NCBI RefSeq assembly: GCF_000770635.1
Contig: NZ_AVBF01000001.1
Location: forward strand, 1 to 64,000
DNA length: 64,000 nt
From: Pontibacillus yanchengensis Y32
Lineage (GTDB): Bacteria; Bacillota; Bacilli; Bacillales; BH030062
Direction of reading: 5' to 3'
Shown here: positions 1 to 9,677 of the stretch, piece by piece
Layout: each line of letters opens with the position of its first letter
How positions within the stretch are numbered: position 1 is the first letter of the stretch
Position numbers and translations under genes: made by a program
Notes under the pieces: model-generated
What the model saw: only the letters and a program-made list of their open reading frames with translations
Told to the model about the DNA's origin: nothing
The model's database searches: none

Positions 1-81
1 TGGCGGAGGAGTATACATATTTTGTAAGCTTACCTTTATGACATTGCCCAATAGGGTAGTGCTCTAAACTATAATATTGTT

Positions 82-1605
82 TTAACTCATACTTTTCCGG
101 TCTTTTACAACACGTAACATTTGCCTGAAGCCTTCACGGTAGAATACATACATCCCGGCAACGTAGAACACAACGCCAATCGGAACAAGAATTAATAATC
201 TCCATAGAGCATATAAGGTTTCAATCGAAGTGAACTGCTGAATCAACACAATCGGAACCGCCATTATAATAGAAGGAACGAGAACGCGGAAGAACAGCTG
301 CACCAGTTTTTTCAACTCAGAACGATCATAATCGCGATAAACTGCAAGCGTCGTCGCGGTTACATAATAGAGCGCTACAACCGAGCTGGATAATGCTAAG
401 CCTGGATAGCCTAGTGGTTGAATGAACAGCCAGTTTAGAGCAGCGTTCAGCAAAATCGTCGTCGAACTGATTTTCAACAATCGCTTCGCTGCGCCTTGTG
501 CGTACATGCCTTTCACACCAATAACGAGCAAGCCTTGCGTTAATATAATCGGAATGTATAGCTGCAGGACAAAGTACGTATTTGCCGTATCCTGTGCCGT
601 GAATTCTCCGCCTTCATAAATAAAGGAAATAACAGCTTTCCCGACTAACAAGGTACCAATCGCAATCGGAAGCAACGTCATCATGCCGATTTGATAGCCC
701 ATGTATAACGTTTCGCGGAACTTTTCCTTATTATCGGCTTGTTCGGATAACAATGTAAAAATAATTGCCACTATCGTCGTCGTAAAAATCGTACTCGGAA
801 TACTCATAATCAAGGAAGCGTTATTTAAATACGTAACAGCGCCTGTCTCAATACGGTTCGCGAACATCTTGTTTACAAACACGTTAATGTGCCCAACAGA
901 AGAGTGAAGCAGGGCAGGGGCAAGCAGTAGCATCAGCTTGCGGCCAAACTCATCATCCAACTTGAATTTCGGCATCCATTTAAAGCCACCATACACTAAC
1001 GCGCCAAATTGAATACATACGCCGAGGAATGTACCGAACACAAATCCATACGCAACACTATAAATCCCCCACATATCTGCGAAGAAAATAATAAATAGCG
1101 TTGCCATGAGCGTCCCCATAATTTTCGATAACTGCGTCGGAACAAAAATGCGCCTCGCCTGTAAGTACGATTCAAGCACACCACTTAACGCGATGACGAC
1201 CATGCAAATGAAGAACACTCTCGTTAAGTCAACGGTAATCCGGAGCGTTTCCTCAGAACGGGAACCGAATAAAAACTCCACGATCGTTGGTGTGAAAAAA
1301 TACGCTATGACGGAAACACCGAGGAAAAAGAGCGTCGTATAGTTCAAGACGCCATTGGCATTACGCTCTGCTTCCTCCATATTTTCCTTGCGCTTCTCCA
1401 CATATTTCGGTAAAAACGCCGAGTTAAAGCCATTGGCAATCAAGGCCAGAATCAACGTTACGAACGTGAACGCAATCATAAACGCGTCTGTCTCATTGCT
1501 TACACCGAATTCTCTGGCAATCATGCTTTCCCGGACGAAGCCCAGTAATTTGAGGAAAATCGATAGTAGTGTGATCCATATTGCGGTTTGTTTTAGTCTA
1601 GACAT
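82..1605 (-). CDS. murJ: MurJ/MviN-family lipid-linked sugar flippase
   Basis: Integral membrane protein of 507 aa in the MurJ/MviN (MOP superfamily) flippase family, which moves undecaprenyl-linked sugar precursors across the cytoplasmic membrane. The family signature region GFVRESMIAREFG is at residues 22-34, followed by about 14 hydrophobic segments; the length is normal for the family. The ATG at 1605 follows an AGAAGGT ribosome site. It is the last gene of a leftward trio with csaB and a glycosyltransferase, 96 nt behind the latter. Because it sits among polysaccharide genes, I infer that it may flip cell-wall-polymer units rather than lipid II; the sequence alone cannot separate the two. 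Confidence 0.88.
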   Translation of the reverse strand: MSRLKQTAIWITLLSIFLKLLGFVRESMIAREFGVSNETDAFMIAFTFVTLILALIANGFNSAFLPKYVEKRKENMEEAERNANGVLNYTTLFFLGVSVIAYFFTPTIVEFLFGSRSEETLRITVDLTRVFFICMVVIALSGVLESYLQARRIFVPTQLSKIMGTLMATLFIIFFADMWGIYSVAYGFVFGTFLGVCIQFGALVYGGFKWMPKFKLDDEFGRKLMLLLAPALLHSSVGHINVFVNKMFANRIETGAVTYLNNASLIMSIPSTIFTTTIVAIIFTLLSEQADNKEKFRETLYMGYQIGMMTLLPIAIGTLLVGKAVISFIYEGGEFTAQDTANTYFVLQLYIPIILTQGLLVIGVKGMYAQGAAKRLLKISSTTILLNAALNWLFIQPLGYPGLALSSSVVALYYVTATTLAVYRDYDRSELKKLVQLFFRVLVPSIIMAVPIVLIQQFTSIETLYALWRLLILVPIGVVFYVAGMYVFYREGFRQMLRVVKDRKSMS

Positions 1606-1701
1606 GGGTTATACCTTCTTTTCAACGTATGAAATCCGCTTTTCCACGACTCCACGGCTCATGAAAAAACGGATTTACATAGACTTTTAGATTGTTCTAC
1701 A

Positions 1702-2886
1702 TTATGTAGATACTTTTGATAATACAGATTCGTAGATAGCCGCGTATTTTGTGGCCGCGGAGATATGAGAATATTCTTCCTCAATTTTGACACGAGCTTG
1801 CACAGCCAAGCGCTGGCCGAAGTCATGATCGCGTAATAGCTCACACACAGCCTCTGCAATCTGGTCATCATCTTTTTCTTCTACTAATAGACCATTTTCC
1901 CCGTGTTGAACGATTTCCTTCAAGCCGCCAACCTTCGAGGCTATAACAGGCACGCCACTTCCCATCGCTTCTAGGGCCGAAATCGACGTCGCTTCTTCTA
2001 CCCCCTCTGAATGCACAGACGGAACCATGGTAATATCGCTCATTGCATAATAATCCTTCATCAAGTCATGGGGGATATCGCCAAGAAAATGGACCGTAGA
2101 GAGCGTGCCGTTCTTCTCACAAATCGTACGAAGGCCAGCTTCTTCCTCGCCACTACCAGCATAGATTAATCTCGTCTTCGGAAACTGTTGTTGAATTTTA
2201 GGCAGCGCCTTAGCAGGGTAGATAACCCCATTCTTTTTCGTTAACCGTCTTGGAATAAACACAATATGATCATCTTCAGCAAAGCCGTATTTCTGACGAA
2301 GCTCCTGCTTGCGCTCTGTTTGCGGACGGAACTGATCGACATCAATGAAATTATGCACGCGGATGCCCTCAGCTGCTGCGAGGTCTTTTACATAATCACG
2401 AATACGGAAATCGACCGTAATGATTTGGCGCGTCTTCTCATACGCTTCTTTTTCCTTCGCCTGAAGCACTCGTGCCTCGACACTCTCTGTCTTAATCGAC
2501 CCACGGCTGATCGCTTCATACGTCATGTAACCATGAACCGTTGTGACAGTAGGTACAGGTGTCTCAAGAGCAGCAAAGGTAGCATAGATATCCTGCGCAT
2601 TCACAATATCGTATGGCTTGTCCTCGTGTTTCTTCTTGATCATGTCACGAAGCATGCCAGAGCGTAATTTATGCCCAAGCAAAATACCCTTCCCTGGAGC
2701 CATCCGATTCATAAAGAAACTCGGACCCTTGGCAAAGAACTGTTGCTTATAATAAGGCAGGTCACTAAAGGACAGGGTTTCCACCTCATGTCCTAATTGC
2801 TCAAGCCCAGCCTTTAAGGTTGTCATATGTGTTGATAACCCTCCGGTGTGAGGGTAATTAAATACCGTTGCCAATAAAATTCTCAT
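1702..2886 (-). CDS. GT4-type glycosyltransferase
   Basis: A 394-aa cytoplasmic glycosyltransferase of the GT-B fold, family 4. The N-terminal half has the acceptor-side glycine loop (GGLSTHM, residues 15-21). The C-terminal half has the nucleotide-sugar site, with SALEAMGSGVPVIAS carrying the conserved glutamate and the Pro-Val-Ile strand. The ATG at 2886 follows GGAGGAA. It lies between csaB and murJ on the same strand, which points to assembly of a cell wall polysaccharide. Donor and acceptor sugars cannot be read from the sequence. Confidence 0.88.
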   Translation of the reverse strand: MRILLATVFNYPHTGGLSTHMTTLKAGLEQLGHEVETLSFSDLPYYKQQFFAKGPSFFMNRMAPGKGILLGHKLRSGMLRDMIKKKHEDKPYDIVNAQDIYATFAALETPVPTVTTVHGYMTYEAISRGSIKTESVEARVLQAKEKEAYEKTRQIITVDFRIRDYVKDLAAAEGIRVHNFIDVDQFRPQTERKQELRQKYGFAEDDHIVFIPRRLTKKNGVIYPAKALPKIQQQFPKTRLIYAGSGEEEAGLRTICEKNGTLSTVHFLGDIPHDLMKDYYAMSDITMVPSVHSEGVEEATSISALEAMGSGVPVIASKVGGLKEIVQHGENGLLVEEKDDDQIAEAVCELLRDHDFGQRLAVQARVKIEEEYSHISAATKYAAIYESVLSKVST

Positions 2887-3020
2887 AATGTTCCTCCGCG
2901 TTAACGAAATACCTGCTGCCTGTTGTATGTATCGTACTCGTCTATTTCTATATGTACTGAGGGGGCTTCCTTAACTCCCTAGTAATAATCTAGTTTAATT
3001 GTAATGGATGTAAGAAAAAA

Positions 3021-3048
3021 AGAAAAAGGGTGCGTCGTCCCTTCTCTT
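3021..3048 (-). terminator. Probable terminator after csaB
   Basis: On the minus strand AAGGG (3043-3039) pairs with CCCTT (3030-3026) around an 8-nt loop and is followed by a T-rich run. It lies 40-65 nt beyond the csaB stop. The stem is short, so termination may be partial and allow read-through into the glycosyltransferase gene. Confidence 0.45.
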
Positions 3049-3089
3049 AAAAAATCAATTATATAAAGGCGTTCCTTAAAAAGTAATGA

Positions 3090-4196
3090 TCACTGAAATT
3101 TTTCCTTCAATAAAGTAACATTCCTCAACGCCTCATCCTTTAACTCAGCACGTTCCTCATCTAACTGCGCTCCAAGTGTTTCCAGATGTTCATACACATC
3201 CACTACATTGGCATACATGGACGCTGCTGTAAAATGTTCAAGCGTTGTGGAGTGATGCCACATTCCTGTACGCATTGCCAGGCTCTCGACCTTTTTATCA
3301 TAGCTAACTGCAACAAACGGTACAGAAGCGAGTGTCGCAAAAATCAATGCATGCAGTCGCATCCCAATCATCATCTCGCACTCTCCAATAAATTGAAGGT
3401 ACTGATTTGGGGTAAAGTCGCTTCCAAGAACAAGCGTCTGATCACCATGCTGCATGTGCCCTTGAATCGTTCTCGATACGTTCGCATCATGCTCGCCTTC
3501 CATCGGAACAAACACGGGCGTAACCCCTTTTTCCTCAATAAACTGATCCAACAGCTTGGCCATCTCGGTCTGATAAGCTGTTTCCTCAAACCAAGGCCTG
3601 ACACTCACACCAACTAGCTTCTCGTCACCTGTTAACGGCAGAGATTCGATGCAGATCGTGTCACGTTTTGATTGGTATGCGAATACGATATCAGCTGTGA
3701 CGACTGTTTCAGGTTTGGTGACGTGCCGTTGCTCGAGGTATTTCTTGGAATATTCATCTCTAACCGTAATAAAATCGGCCATATTTCCGAACAATCTCAT
3801 CAAGAGCTTCCCATATGGAGTGGTCACAGGACCAACTCCCTGTGAAAAAAACATTACCTTTGTCCCGCAAAGTTTCGCTAAAAAGACAATGAGTAAATAA
3901 TATGGAAGCGGACCGAAGATAATACGAGTAGGGTACGTATCTTGAAGTAATCCACCGCCGCCTGATAACACAAGATCGGCTTCACGAAGGGCGCGGACTT
4001 TTTCCTTAAAGTCATGGCGCCAGCCGCGGTAGATGCTTTTGACGTTATGTTTAGAAGCGGTTTGCTCTGGGGAAAGGGAAAACACTGTAATATCAGGTTC
4101 GTCAAGAGAGGTGCGTAAGTTGTCGACCATTGCGTCGAGAATCGCTTCATCTCCCGTGTTTCCTAACCCATAAAAACCGGAAATGACTAGTTTCAT
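3090..4196 (-). CDS. csaB: Polysaccharide pyruvyl transferase CsaB
   Basis: A 368-aa member of the polysaccharide pyruvyl transferase family. CsaB adds a pyruvyl ketal to ManNAc of the secondary cell wall polymer, and this modification is what SLH domains bind. The N terminus GFYGLGNTGDEAIL (residues 7-20), LVLSGGGLLQD and the late GMRLHALIFA motif are typical. The ATG at 4196 has a GGAAGATGT ribosome site. The gene faces away from wecC and lies about 7 kb from the SLH protein gene at 11451. The combination supports a pyruvylated polymer that anchors the S-layer in this organism. Confidence 0.93.
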   Translation of the reverse strand: MKLVISGFYGLGNTGDEAILDAMVDNLRTSLDEPDITVFSLSPEQTASKHNVKSIYRGWRHDFKEKVRALREADLVLSGGGGLLQDTYPTRIIFGPLPYYLLIVFLAKLCGTKVMFFSQGVGPVTTPYGKLLMRLFGNMADFITVRDEYSKKYLEQRHVTKPETVVTADIVFAYQSKRDTICIESLPLTGDEKLVGVSVRPWFEETAYQTEMAKLLDQFIEEKGVTPVFVPMEGEHDANVSRTIQGHMQHGDQTLVLGSDFTPNQYLQFIGECEMMIGMRLHALIFATLASVPFVAVSYDKKVESLAMRTGMWHHSTTLEHFTAASMYANVVDVYEHLETLGAQLDEERAELKDEALRNVTLLKEKFQ

Positions 4197-4318
4197 GGTA
4201 CATCTTCCAATCGTAAAACGGCTACAAACTCATTCTCATACTAGCACCTTTTGTCAAAAAATGAAATAAAGATTCGAAATTCAGACGTAAATAATCATTC
4301 GCAAGGGTTGGAATTCTT

Positions 4319-4327
4319 TGCTATACT
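4319..4327 (+). promoter_or_regulatory. Extended -10 promoter of the wecC operon
   Basis: TGcTATACT matches the extended -10 element of sigma-A promoters and lies about 110 nt before the chosen wecC start. No good -35 is visible, as is usual for extended -10 promoters. The 240-nt gap between csaB and wecC holds no other gene. Confidence 0.45.
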
Positions 4328-4436
4328 CAAAACAAATGTAAAAATGTGTTCAACACAAAAACTGGTAACCTTTACAGTACGGAGAACATGCTTCCGACGT
4401 TTGAACAACTTTATAAAGGAGAAAGAAGAGACTGTT

Positions 4437-5714
4437 ATGAAAAAAATATGCGTAATAGGATTAGGATATATAGGACTACCAACATCAGCCATATTCGCCC
4501 GTGCAGGCTTTGAAGTGGTTGGCGTTGATGTGAACGAGAAAGTGATCCATACATTAAATGAAGGCAATATTCATATAGAAGAACCAGGACTTGGCGAAGC
4601 GGTGAAAGAAGGGGTGGACGCTGGGAACCTTCGCGCCTCTACGAAACCAGAAGAAGCAGATGTTTTCATCATTGCTGTCCCAACACCAGTGTACGAAGAT
4701 AAAACAGCCAACACCGAATACGTGGCTCAAGCAACAAGAGACATCCTTCCATACTTACTAAAAGGCAATACGATTATTGTAGAATCAACCATCCCACCAC
4801 GTACCATCGATGATGTGGTAGCACCGATTCTACGTGATGCTAATTGGGATCTCGAAGCAAATGAACTACTCGTTTCCCACTGTCCAGAGCGTGTAATTCC
4901 AGGTAAAATCATGGATGAACTCATTCATAATACACGCGTAGTCGGCGGCCTTACACCAGAAGCAGCGAAAAAAGCTGCCGATGTGTATCGCGCCGTTGTA
5001 AAAGGAGATATTCACGAGACAGTAGCCGTGACAGCTGAAATGTCTAAGCTAATGGAAAATACATTCCGTGACGTTAATATCGCCCTTGCCAACGAACTAG
5101 CGAAAGTTTCCGACAAACTAGATGTGAACGCCCATGAGGTGATTAATTTCGCCAACATGCACCCTCGCGTGAACATCCTGCAACCAGGACCAGGCGTAGG
5201 CGGCCATTGTATTGCGGTCGATCCATACTTTATTATAGAAAAAGCAAAAGAAGAAACACCACTCATGCAACGAGCACGTGAGATCAATGATTCGATGCCA
5301 TCTTTTGTAGTAGAGCAGATTGAAGAATTGACGCAACTGAAAATGAGTCCAAAAATCGCCATCTTCGGCCTTTCCTATAAAGCCAACGTCGATGATGTAC
5401 GCGAAAGCCCAGCGGTAACGATTGCTCGTAAGCTACAAAACCATGAAAAAGGCTTTACCATCACATGCCACGATCCATTCGTGAAGCAAGACATGACAGA
5501 CTTGCAGCTTGAGAGTGTCGAGGATGCCTTGAAGGAGGCCGATGTGGCCCTTGTTCTAGCAGACCACCGTCAGTTTAAAGAAATGGATCCATCACTTTTT
5601 GCAAAATATATGAAAACCCCAGTTGTGCTTGATACACGAAACTGCATCAAGGATCACGAAGGGATGACACTGTATCAGATTGGTCATTTAACAGGTTTGA
5701 AACCAATTGAGTAA
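4437..5714 (+). CDS. wecC: UDP-N-acetyl-D-mannosamine dehydrogenase
   Basis: A 425-aa nucleotide-sugar dehydrogenase of the WecC type, oxidising UDP-ManNAc to UDP-ManNAcA with NAD. It shows the Rossmann motif GLGYIGLP at residues 7-14, the PGPGVGGHCIAVDP motif with catalytic Cys258, and the C-terminal substrate-binding region IAIFGLSYKANVDDVRESPA. The reading frame stays open upstream to 4251, but that stretch lacks family similarity. The ATG at 4437, with AAAGGAG 15 nt ahead and the Rossmann fold starting at once, is the likely start. It heads a rightward series with tagA 12 nt behind. Confidence 0.93.
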   Translation: MKKICVIGLGYIGLPTSAIFARAGFEVVGVDVNEKVIHTLNEGNIHIEEPGLGEAVKEGVDAGNLRASTKPEEADVFIIAVPTPVYEDKTANTEYVAQATRDILPYLLKGNTIIVESTIPPRTIDDVVAPILRDANWDLEANELLVSHCPERVIPGKIMDELIHNTRVVGGLTPEAAKKAADVYRAVVKGDIHETVAVTAEMSKLMENTFRDVNIALANELAKVSDKLDVNAHEVINFANMHPRVNILQPGPGVGGHCIAVDPYFIIEKAKEETPLMQRAREINDSMPSFVVEQIEELTQLKMSPKIAIFGLSYKANVDDVRESPAVTIARKLQNHEKGFTITCHDPFVKQDMTDLQLESVEDALKEADVALVLADHRQFKEMDPSLFAKYMKTPVVLDTRNCIKDHEGMTLYQIGHLTGLKPIE

Positions 5715-5726
5715 GAGGGATAAGGA

Positions 5727-6440
5727 ATGAATAAAGAGACCTATATGGGTGTGGACGTTTCCCCGTTATCATATGAAGAGATAACCAAAGAACTGAACCA
5801 GCGCATCCAAGACAACCAACAATCAACGATCATCGCAGTAAACCCAGAGAAAATCATCGCGAGCCAAAACGATGAGACGTTACGCGATCTCATTAACGGT
5901 TCAACGTACCAAATTCCAGATGGGGTCGGCGTTCTTCTCGCCTCTAGATTAAAGGGAGGCGAGATTCGTTCGCGCGTAACCGGTGTAGATATGATGGACC
6001 GTCTTCTACAAATGGCAGCCGAAGAGGGCTATCGTGTCTTCTTTTATGGTGCCAAGGAAGAAGTCGTATCCAAGGCAATCTCCAATATCCAGGAAACATA
6101 TCCTTCCATCCAAGTGGCGGGATATGAAAATGGATATGTGCAAGACCAAGAAGCCTTGATCCAAAAAATCAACGACGCCAAAGCAGACATCATGTTCGTT
6201 GCCCTTGGAAGCCCGAAGCAAGAGCAATGGATTCGCGCCAACAAAGAGCGTCTTCCAGTGAAGGTATTCCAAGGTGTTGGCGGAAGCTTTGATGTGTACG
6301 CCGGACATGTGAAACGCGCGCCTGCTCCGTTTCGTAAAGTAGGAATGGAATGGTTTTATCGTCTCGCAACCGATCCAAAGCGAATCAAACGACAAATGGC
6401 ACTGCCGAAATTTTTATTCCGAGTGATCACAAAGAAATAG
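5727..6440 (+). CDS. tagA: WecG/TagA/CpsF-family ManNAc transferase
   Basis: A 237-aa GT26-family glycosyltransferase. Members add ManNAc or ManNAcA to undecaprenyl-PP-GlcNAc at the membrane. Visible motifs are NPEKIIASQND near residue 43, PDGVGVL, LGSPKQEQWI and GVGGSFDVYAGHVKRAP. The start lies 12 nt after the wecC stop with an AGGGATAAGGA ribosome site. Next to a UDP-ManNAc dehydrogenase, a ManNAcA-transferring role (WecG-like) is as likely as a TagA role; the gene name is provisional. Confidence 0.88.
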   Translation: MNKETYMGVDVSPLSYEEITKELNQRIQDNQQSTIIAVNPEKIIASQNDETLRDLINGSTYQIPDGVGVLLASRLKGGEIRSRVTGVDMMDRLLQMAAEEGYRVFFYGAKEEVVSKAISNIQETYPSIQVAGYENGYVQDQEALIQKINDAKADIMFVALGSPKQEQWIRANKERLPVKVFQGVGGSFDVYAGHVKRAPAPFRKVGMEWFYRLATDPKRIKRQMALPKFLFRVITKK

Positions 6441-6491
6441 ATTTGAGGCTTGGCCCGAAGCGTCAAGCCTCTTTGCACTTCCTAGTAAAGG

Positions 6492-7538
6492 ATGACAAAC
6501 ATGCCGATACGAACCTATCAACCAGGAGACGAAAACCAAATCCAATCCCTTTTCGAGAAGGTATTCGGAAAGCCACGTTCCATCGAGCTGTGGCAATGGA
6601 AATTCCTTCAGCATCCCAACGCCAGTAACCCGTGGATTCTTCTATATGAAGAAGACGGAGTCGTGCTTGGGCATATTTCCTTATGGGTATCGTATGCCTG
6701 GGTTCATGGCGAGAAACAACCAATTGGCTTACGTATCGATACCATGGTCGACCCGGATGCAAGAGGGAAGGGCATCTACCAAAAGCTAAACGAAACATTA
6801 ATCAAAGAAGCGAAAAAACGCGGAATTGTCTATTTATACGGATTCCCAGCTCCAAAGGCGAAGGACTTGTTCCTACGTTATACAAACGCTTCGCATCTAT
6901 TAGATGTGCCAAGATACATATTTGTACAAAAACCAATTGCGCTCCTATCAAGTAAACTGGCCCCAATGAAAGCCTTTAGGCCACTTGATCAAGTCGCGCT
7001 ACAATTTCAACAAAAAAAATTCCGCCAAAAAAATCAAGAATCGTTTACAATAAAAGAGATTTCCACATTTGATCAAACGTTTGATCAATTAGCCGAACGG
7101 ACGAAACATCACGCTACAGTGCATCTCGTTCGCGATGCCGCCTATTTAAATTGGCGGTACATTAAGCATCCTAATCACAATTATAAGATGCTCGCCCTCT
7201 ACGAAAGAGGAGAGCTGAGAGGGTATATCGTTTTTCGTGTAGAACCAAAAGAGGATCGAGTGTTTCGAAACGGCTATATCGTAGACTGGCTAGCAGAAGA
7301 CGACGATACCTACTGGCAAGTCCTTCTTCAACAAGCGATGGTGCGCATGAAGGAGGCAGATGTGGTGCAAACGTGGGCGATGCCAAAAGCTGGCTCCACT
7401 AAACTTTTAGCTGATAACAAATTTATGCATAAAGATAGTCCCATGCCTCTCGTTGGAAAAGAGCTCACCGTCCAACATATCGAGCTTAACAATCCGGATG
7501 CGTGGTATATAACACCAGGAGATATTGATTCGTTCTAG
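6492..7538 (+). CDS. GNAT-family N-acetyltransferase
   Basis: A 348-aa protein with an N-terminal GNAT domain; the acetyl-CoA loop is DTMVDPDARGKGIYQKL (residues 83-99), close to the usual V-x-P-x-x-R-x-x-G. The C-terminal 180 residues, with WRYIKHPNHNY, look like a second, degenerate acyltransferase half, as in large GNATs of polysaccharide loci. The ATG at 6492 and a second ATG at 6501 are both possible. It lies between tagA and a PIG-L deacetylase, so acetylation of a sugar amine in the polymer is a reasonable guess, not shown. Confidence 0.78.
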   Translation: MTNMPIRTYQPGDENQIQSLFEKVFGKPRSIELWQWKFLQHPNASNPWILLYEEDGVVLGHISLWVSYAWVHGEKQPIGLRIDTMVDPDARGKGIYQKLNETLIKEAKKRGIVYLYGFPAPKAKDLFLRYTNASHLLDVPRYIFVQKPIALLSSKLAPMKAFRPLDQVALQFQQKKFRQKNQESFTIKEISTFDQTFDQLAERTKHHATVHLVRDAAYLNWRYIKHPNHNYKMLALYERGELRGYIVFRVEPKEDRVFRNGYIVDWLAEDDDTYWQVLLQQAMVRMKEADVVQTWAMPKAGSTKLLADNKFMHKDSPMPLVGKELTVQHIELNNPDAWYITPGDIDSF

Positions 7539-7584
7539 GTTCAAGGGTATGCTCACCGACATGCCTCTTAAAGGAGATTACGTT

Positions 7585-8478
7585 ATGAAGCGACAACTAT
7601 TAAAATCCATTACCCCCATCATACACCCGATTACAGACATCGTTCTCGAACGCTACTACAAAGGCGATCTGTACACGACGGAATTAACCGAGGAACGTGC
7701 CTTGCTACTAGCCCCTCACGTTGATGATGAAACCATCGGCGCAGGTGGGACGTTGAGGAAGTATGCCAATCAGGGTGCAGATACAACCGTAATCTTTTTG
7801 ACGAACGGAGCGGGAAGTGTGTCCGATTTAGAAGAGTCAGAGCTTGTTAAACGTCGCCGCGAGGAAGCGTACAAGGCTCAAGAACTTATCGGCTTTCAAG
7901 ACGTGCGCTTTTTTGACGCACCAGATGGGGAACTTGAAAGTACCGACGCATTCCAACAGCAATTGATCGACATAATCGACGAGAAACAACCTGAAGTGAT
8001 CTACGCTCCAGTGTTTGTGGATTGCCACGGCGATCACATTGAAACGGCGCACCTGTTACGGGACACGCTAGCTAAGCTAGAAAACCCGAGGATGGTCGTT
8101 CGCCTATATGAAATCAACACAACGCTGCCAAAAGAAGAAATCAACTGTGTCATCGATATCACCTCCACCTTTGAACAAAAAGAACTAGCGGTGAGTGTGT
8201 TCACATCACAAGCTATCGATTTTGACGGCTTCCTCGCGCTGGCTCGCTATAAATCCCAGCTAGTCCAGCAACCAAAAGTAGAAGCGGTAGAAACATTTTG
8301 GCAAGGTAGTCCAGCTGTATTCATGGAACGATTTGACGCCGTGTATGGCAAATGGACGTATAGCGACTATTTCAAACAGGTGAACAAATCATCAACACTT
8401 CTGTATGCCATCTTCAAAAACGCCAACTTCAAACAAAAAGTCTATGAAGCAACGCGTAAAGGAGGGCACATCGAATGA
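7585..8478 (+). CDS. PIG-L family deacetylase
   Basis: A 297-aa zinc-dependent N-deacetylase of the PIG-L/LmbE family. The metal motif APHVDDETIGAGG is at residues 43-55 and the second ligand region DCHGDHIETA around residue 155. Start chosen at ATG 7585 because AAAGGAG sits 9 nt before it; the frame is open back to 7525 and overlaps the GNAT stop. The end overlaps the next glycosyltransferase by four bases (ATGA), showing translational coupling. It probably removes an N-acetyl group from a polymer sugar, in tension or in turn with the upstream GNAT. Confidence 0.88.
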   Translation: MKRQLLKSITPIIHPITDIVLERYYKGDLYTTELTEERALLLAPHVDDETIGAGGTLRKYANQGADTTVIFLTNGAGSVSDLEESELVKRRREEAYKAQELIGFQDVRFFDAPDGELESTDAFQQQLIDIIDEKQPEVIYAPVFVDCHGDHIETAHLLRDTLAKLENPRMVVRLYEINTTLPKEEINCVIDITSTFEQKELAVSVFTSQAIDFDGFLALARYKSQLVQQPKVEAVETFWQGSPAVFMERFDAVYGKWTYSDYFKQVNKSSTLLYAIFKNANFKQKVYEATRKGGHIE

Positions 8479-9572
8479 AAGTCGTTCACCTAATATCCGG
8501 TGGAGAAACAGGCGGGTCGAAAAATCACCTACTCACCTTACTAGACCAGTTCCCGAGTGACCAAGTGTCGCTCGTTGTCATGCAGCAAGGCGTCCTCTAT
8601 GATGAGGCAAAAAAACTCGGCATCGACGTACACTTACTAGACCAGCGTTCCCGCTATGACCTGTCCATTCTTAGCCGGTTAAAAGAACTCATTAAGAAAA
8701 ATGGATTTCAGCTAATACATACGCACGGAGCACGAGCTAATTTATATGCCTCGATTCTTAAGAATTCGTTAAGAATCCCTTGGGTCACTACGATTCACAG
8801 CGATCCTACGTTAGACTTTCTTAAGGGAGGCATGAAAGGTAAGATCTTCACCAAAATCAATCTTTGGACCATTAAGCGAATTGACCACTTTTTCGCTGTG
8901 TCTGAACGATTTAAAGAAGATTTGATCAACCTTGGTGTCCCAAGTGAAAAAATCACAACTGTCTATAACGGTATTGATTTTTCGAAGTCATACGCTACAA
9001 AAACCCTTACCCGAGCTGACCTCGACCTCCAAGCAGACGATTTCGTCACAGCAATGGTCGCTAGGCTCCACCCCATTAAGGGACACGAAGAAGTATTCCA
9101 GGCCATTCGGCAACTGGACAACCCTCCATTCAAGCTCCTATTAATAGGAGATGGACCCGAAAAAGAACACCTAACAAATCGTGTGCGTGAGCTAGGCATC
9201 GCATCGCAAGTTCAATTCCTAGGCTTCAGGCACGACGTTCCAGATATTTATCAGATTAGTGATATCGGTTTACTCGCATCCTATAGTGAAAGCTTTCCGC
9301 TTGCGTTACTAGAAGCGGCAAGAGAACACACACCAGTTGTCGCAACAGACGTAGGCGGTGTAAGACACATGGTCCAAGGTACGGGCTGGGTTGTGTCGAC
9401 AAAAAGCGCTAACGAATTAACGGATGCGTTTCAAAAAGCTATTGAAAAAAAGAAAATTGGCGAACTTTCTGATTTAGGTGAAACATTCTATGAACACTGT
9501 AGTGCCAACTTTTCACTGGATCAGTTAGCTGATTCTACCAAAAAAATGTATAAAAAATTTCTACAAACGTGA
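8475..9572 (+). CDS. GT4-type glycosyltransferase
   Basis: A 365-aa GT-B glycosyltransferase of family 4. It has the N-terminal acceptor loop GGETGGSKNHLLTLL (residues 9-23), a linker VYNGIDFSK, and the donor-site motif SYSESFPLALLEAAREHTPVVAT with the conserved E-x7-E pattern. It overlaps the deacetylase by ATGA. Likely a membrane-associated enzyme of the same polymer pathway; the sugar is not predictable. Confidence 0.88.
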   Translation: MKVVHLISGGETGGSKNHLLTLLDQFPSDQVSLVVMQQGVLYDEAKKLGIDVHLLDQRSRYDLSILSRLKELIKKNGFQLIHTHGARANLYASILKNSLRIPWVTTIHSDPTLDFLKGGMKGKIFTKINLWTIKRIDHFFAVSERFKEDLINLGVPSEKITTVYNGIDFSKSYATKTLTRADLDLQADDFVTAMVARLHPIKGHEEVFQAIRQLDNPPFKLLLIGDGPEKEHLTNRVRELGIASQVQFLGFRHDVPDIYQISDIGLLASYSESFPLALLEAAREHTPVVATDVGGVRHMVQGTGWVVSTKSANELTDAFQKAIEKKKIGELSDLGETFYEHCSANFSLDQLADSTKKMYKKFLQT

Positions 9573-9583
9573 AACTTTTGAAA

Positions 9584-9616
9584 GAGGAGTTTCGTCTATT
9601 TCGGGTGGAACTCCTC
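9584..9616 (+). terminator. Hairpin between GT4 and ligase genes
   Basis: GAGGAGTT (9584-9591) pairs with AACTCCTC (9609-9616), followed by ATAATTTTT. It lies 12 nt after the glycosyltransferase stop and may be an attenuating terminator in front of the ligase gene. Confidence 0.45.
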
Positions 9617-9677
9617 ATAATTTTTCCATAACCAACAAGATATTCATGTTCAGGAAGAAAGAGGAGTGTAACAACGT

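Noticed and set aside
4251-4436. N-terminal extension of the wecC reading frame
   Set aside because: No family similarity, no ribosome site at 4251, promoter-like sequence inside it; the start at 4437 fits the Rossmann fold.
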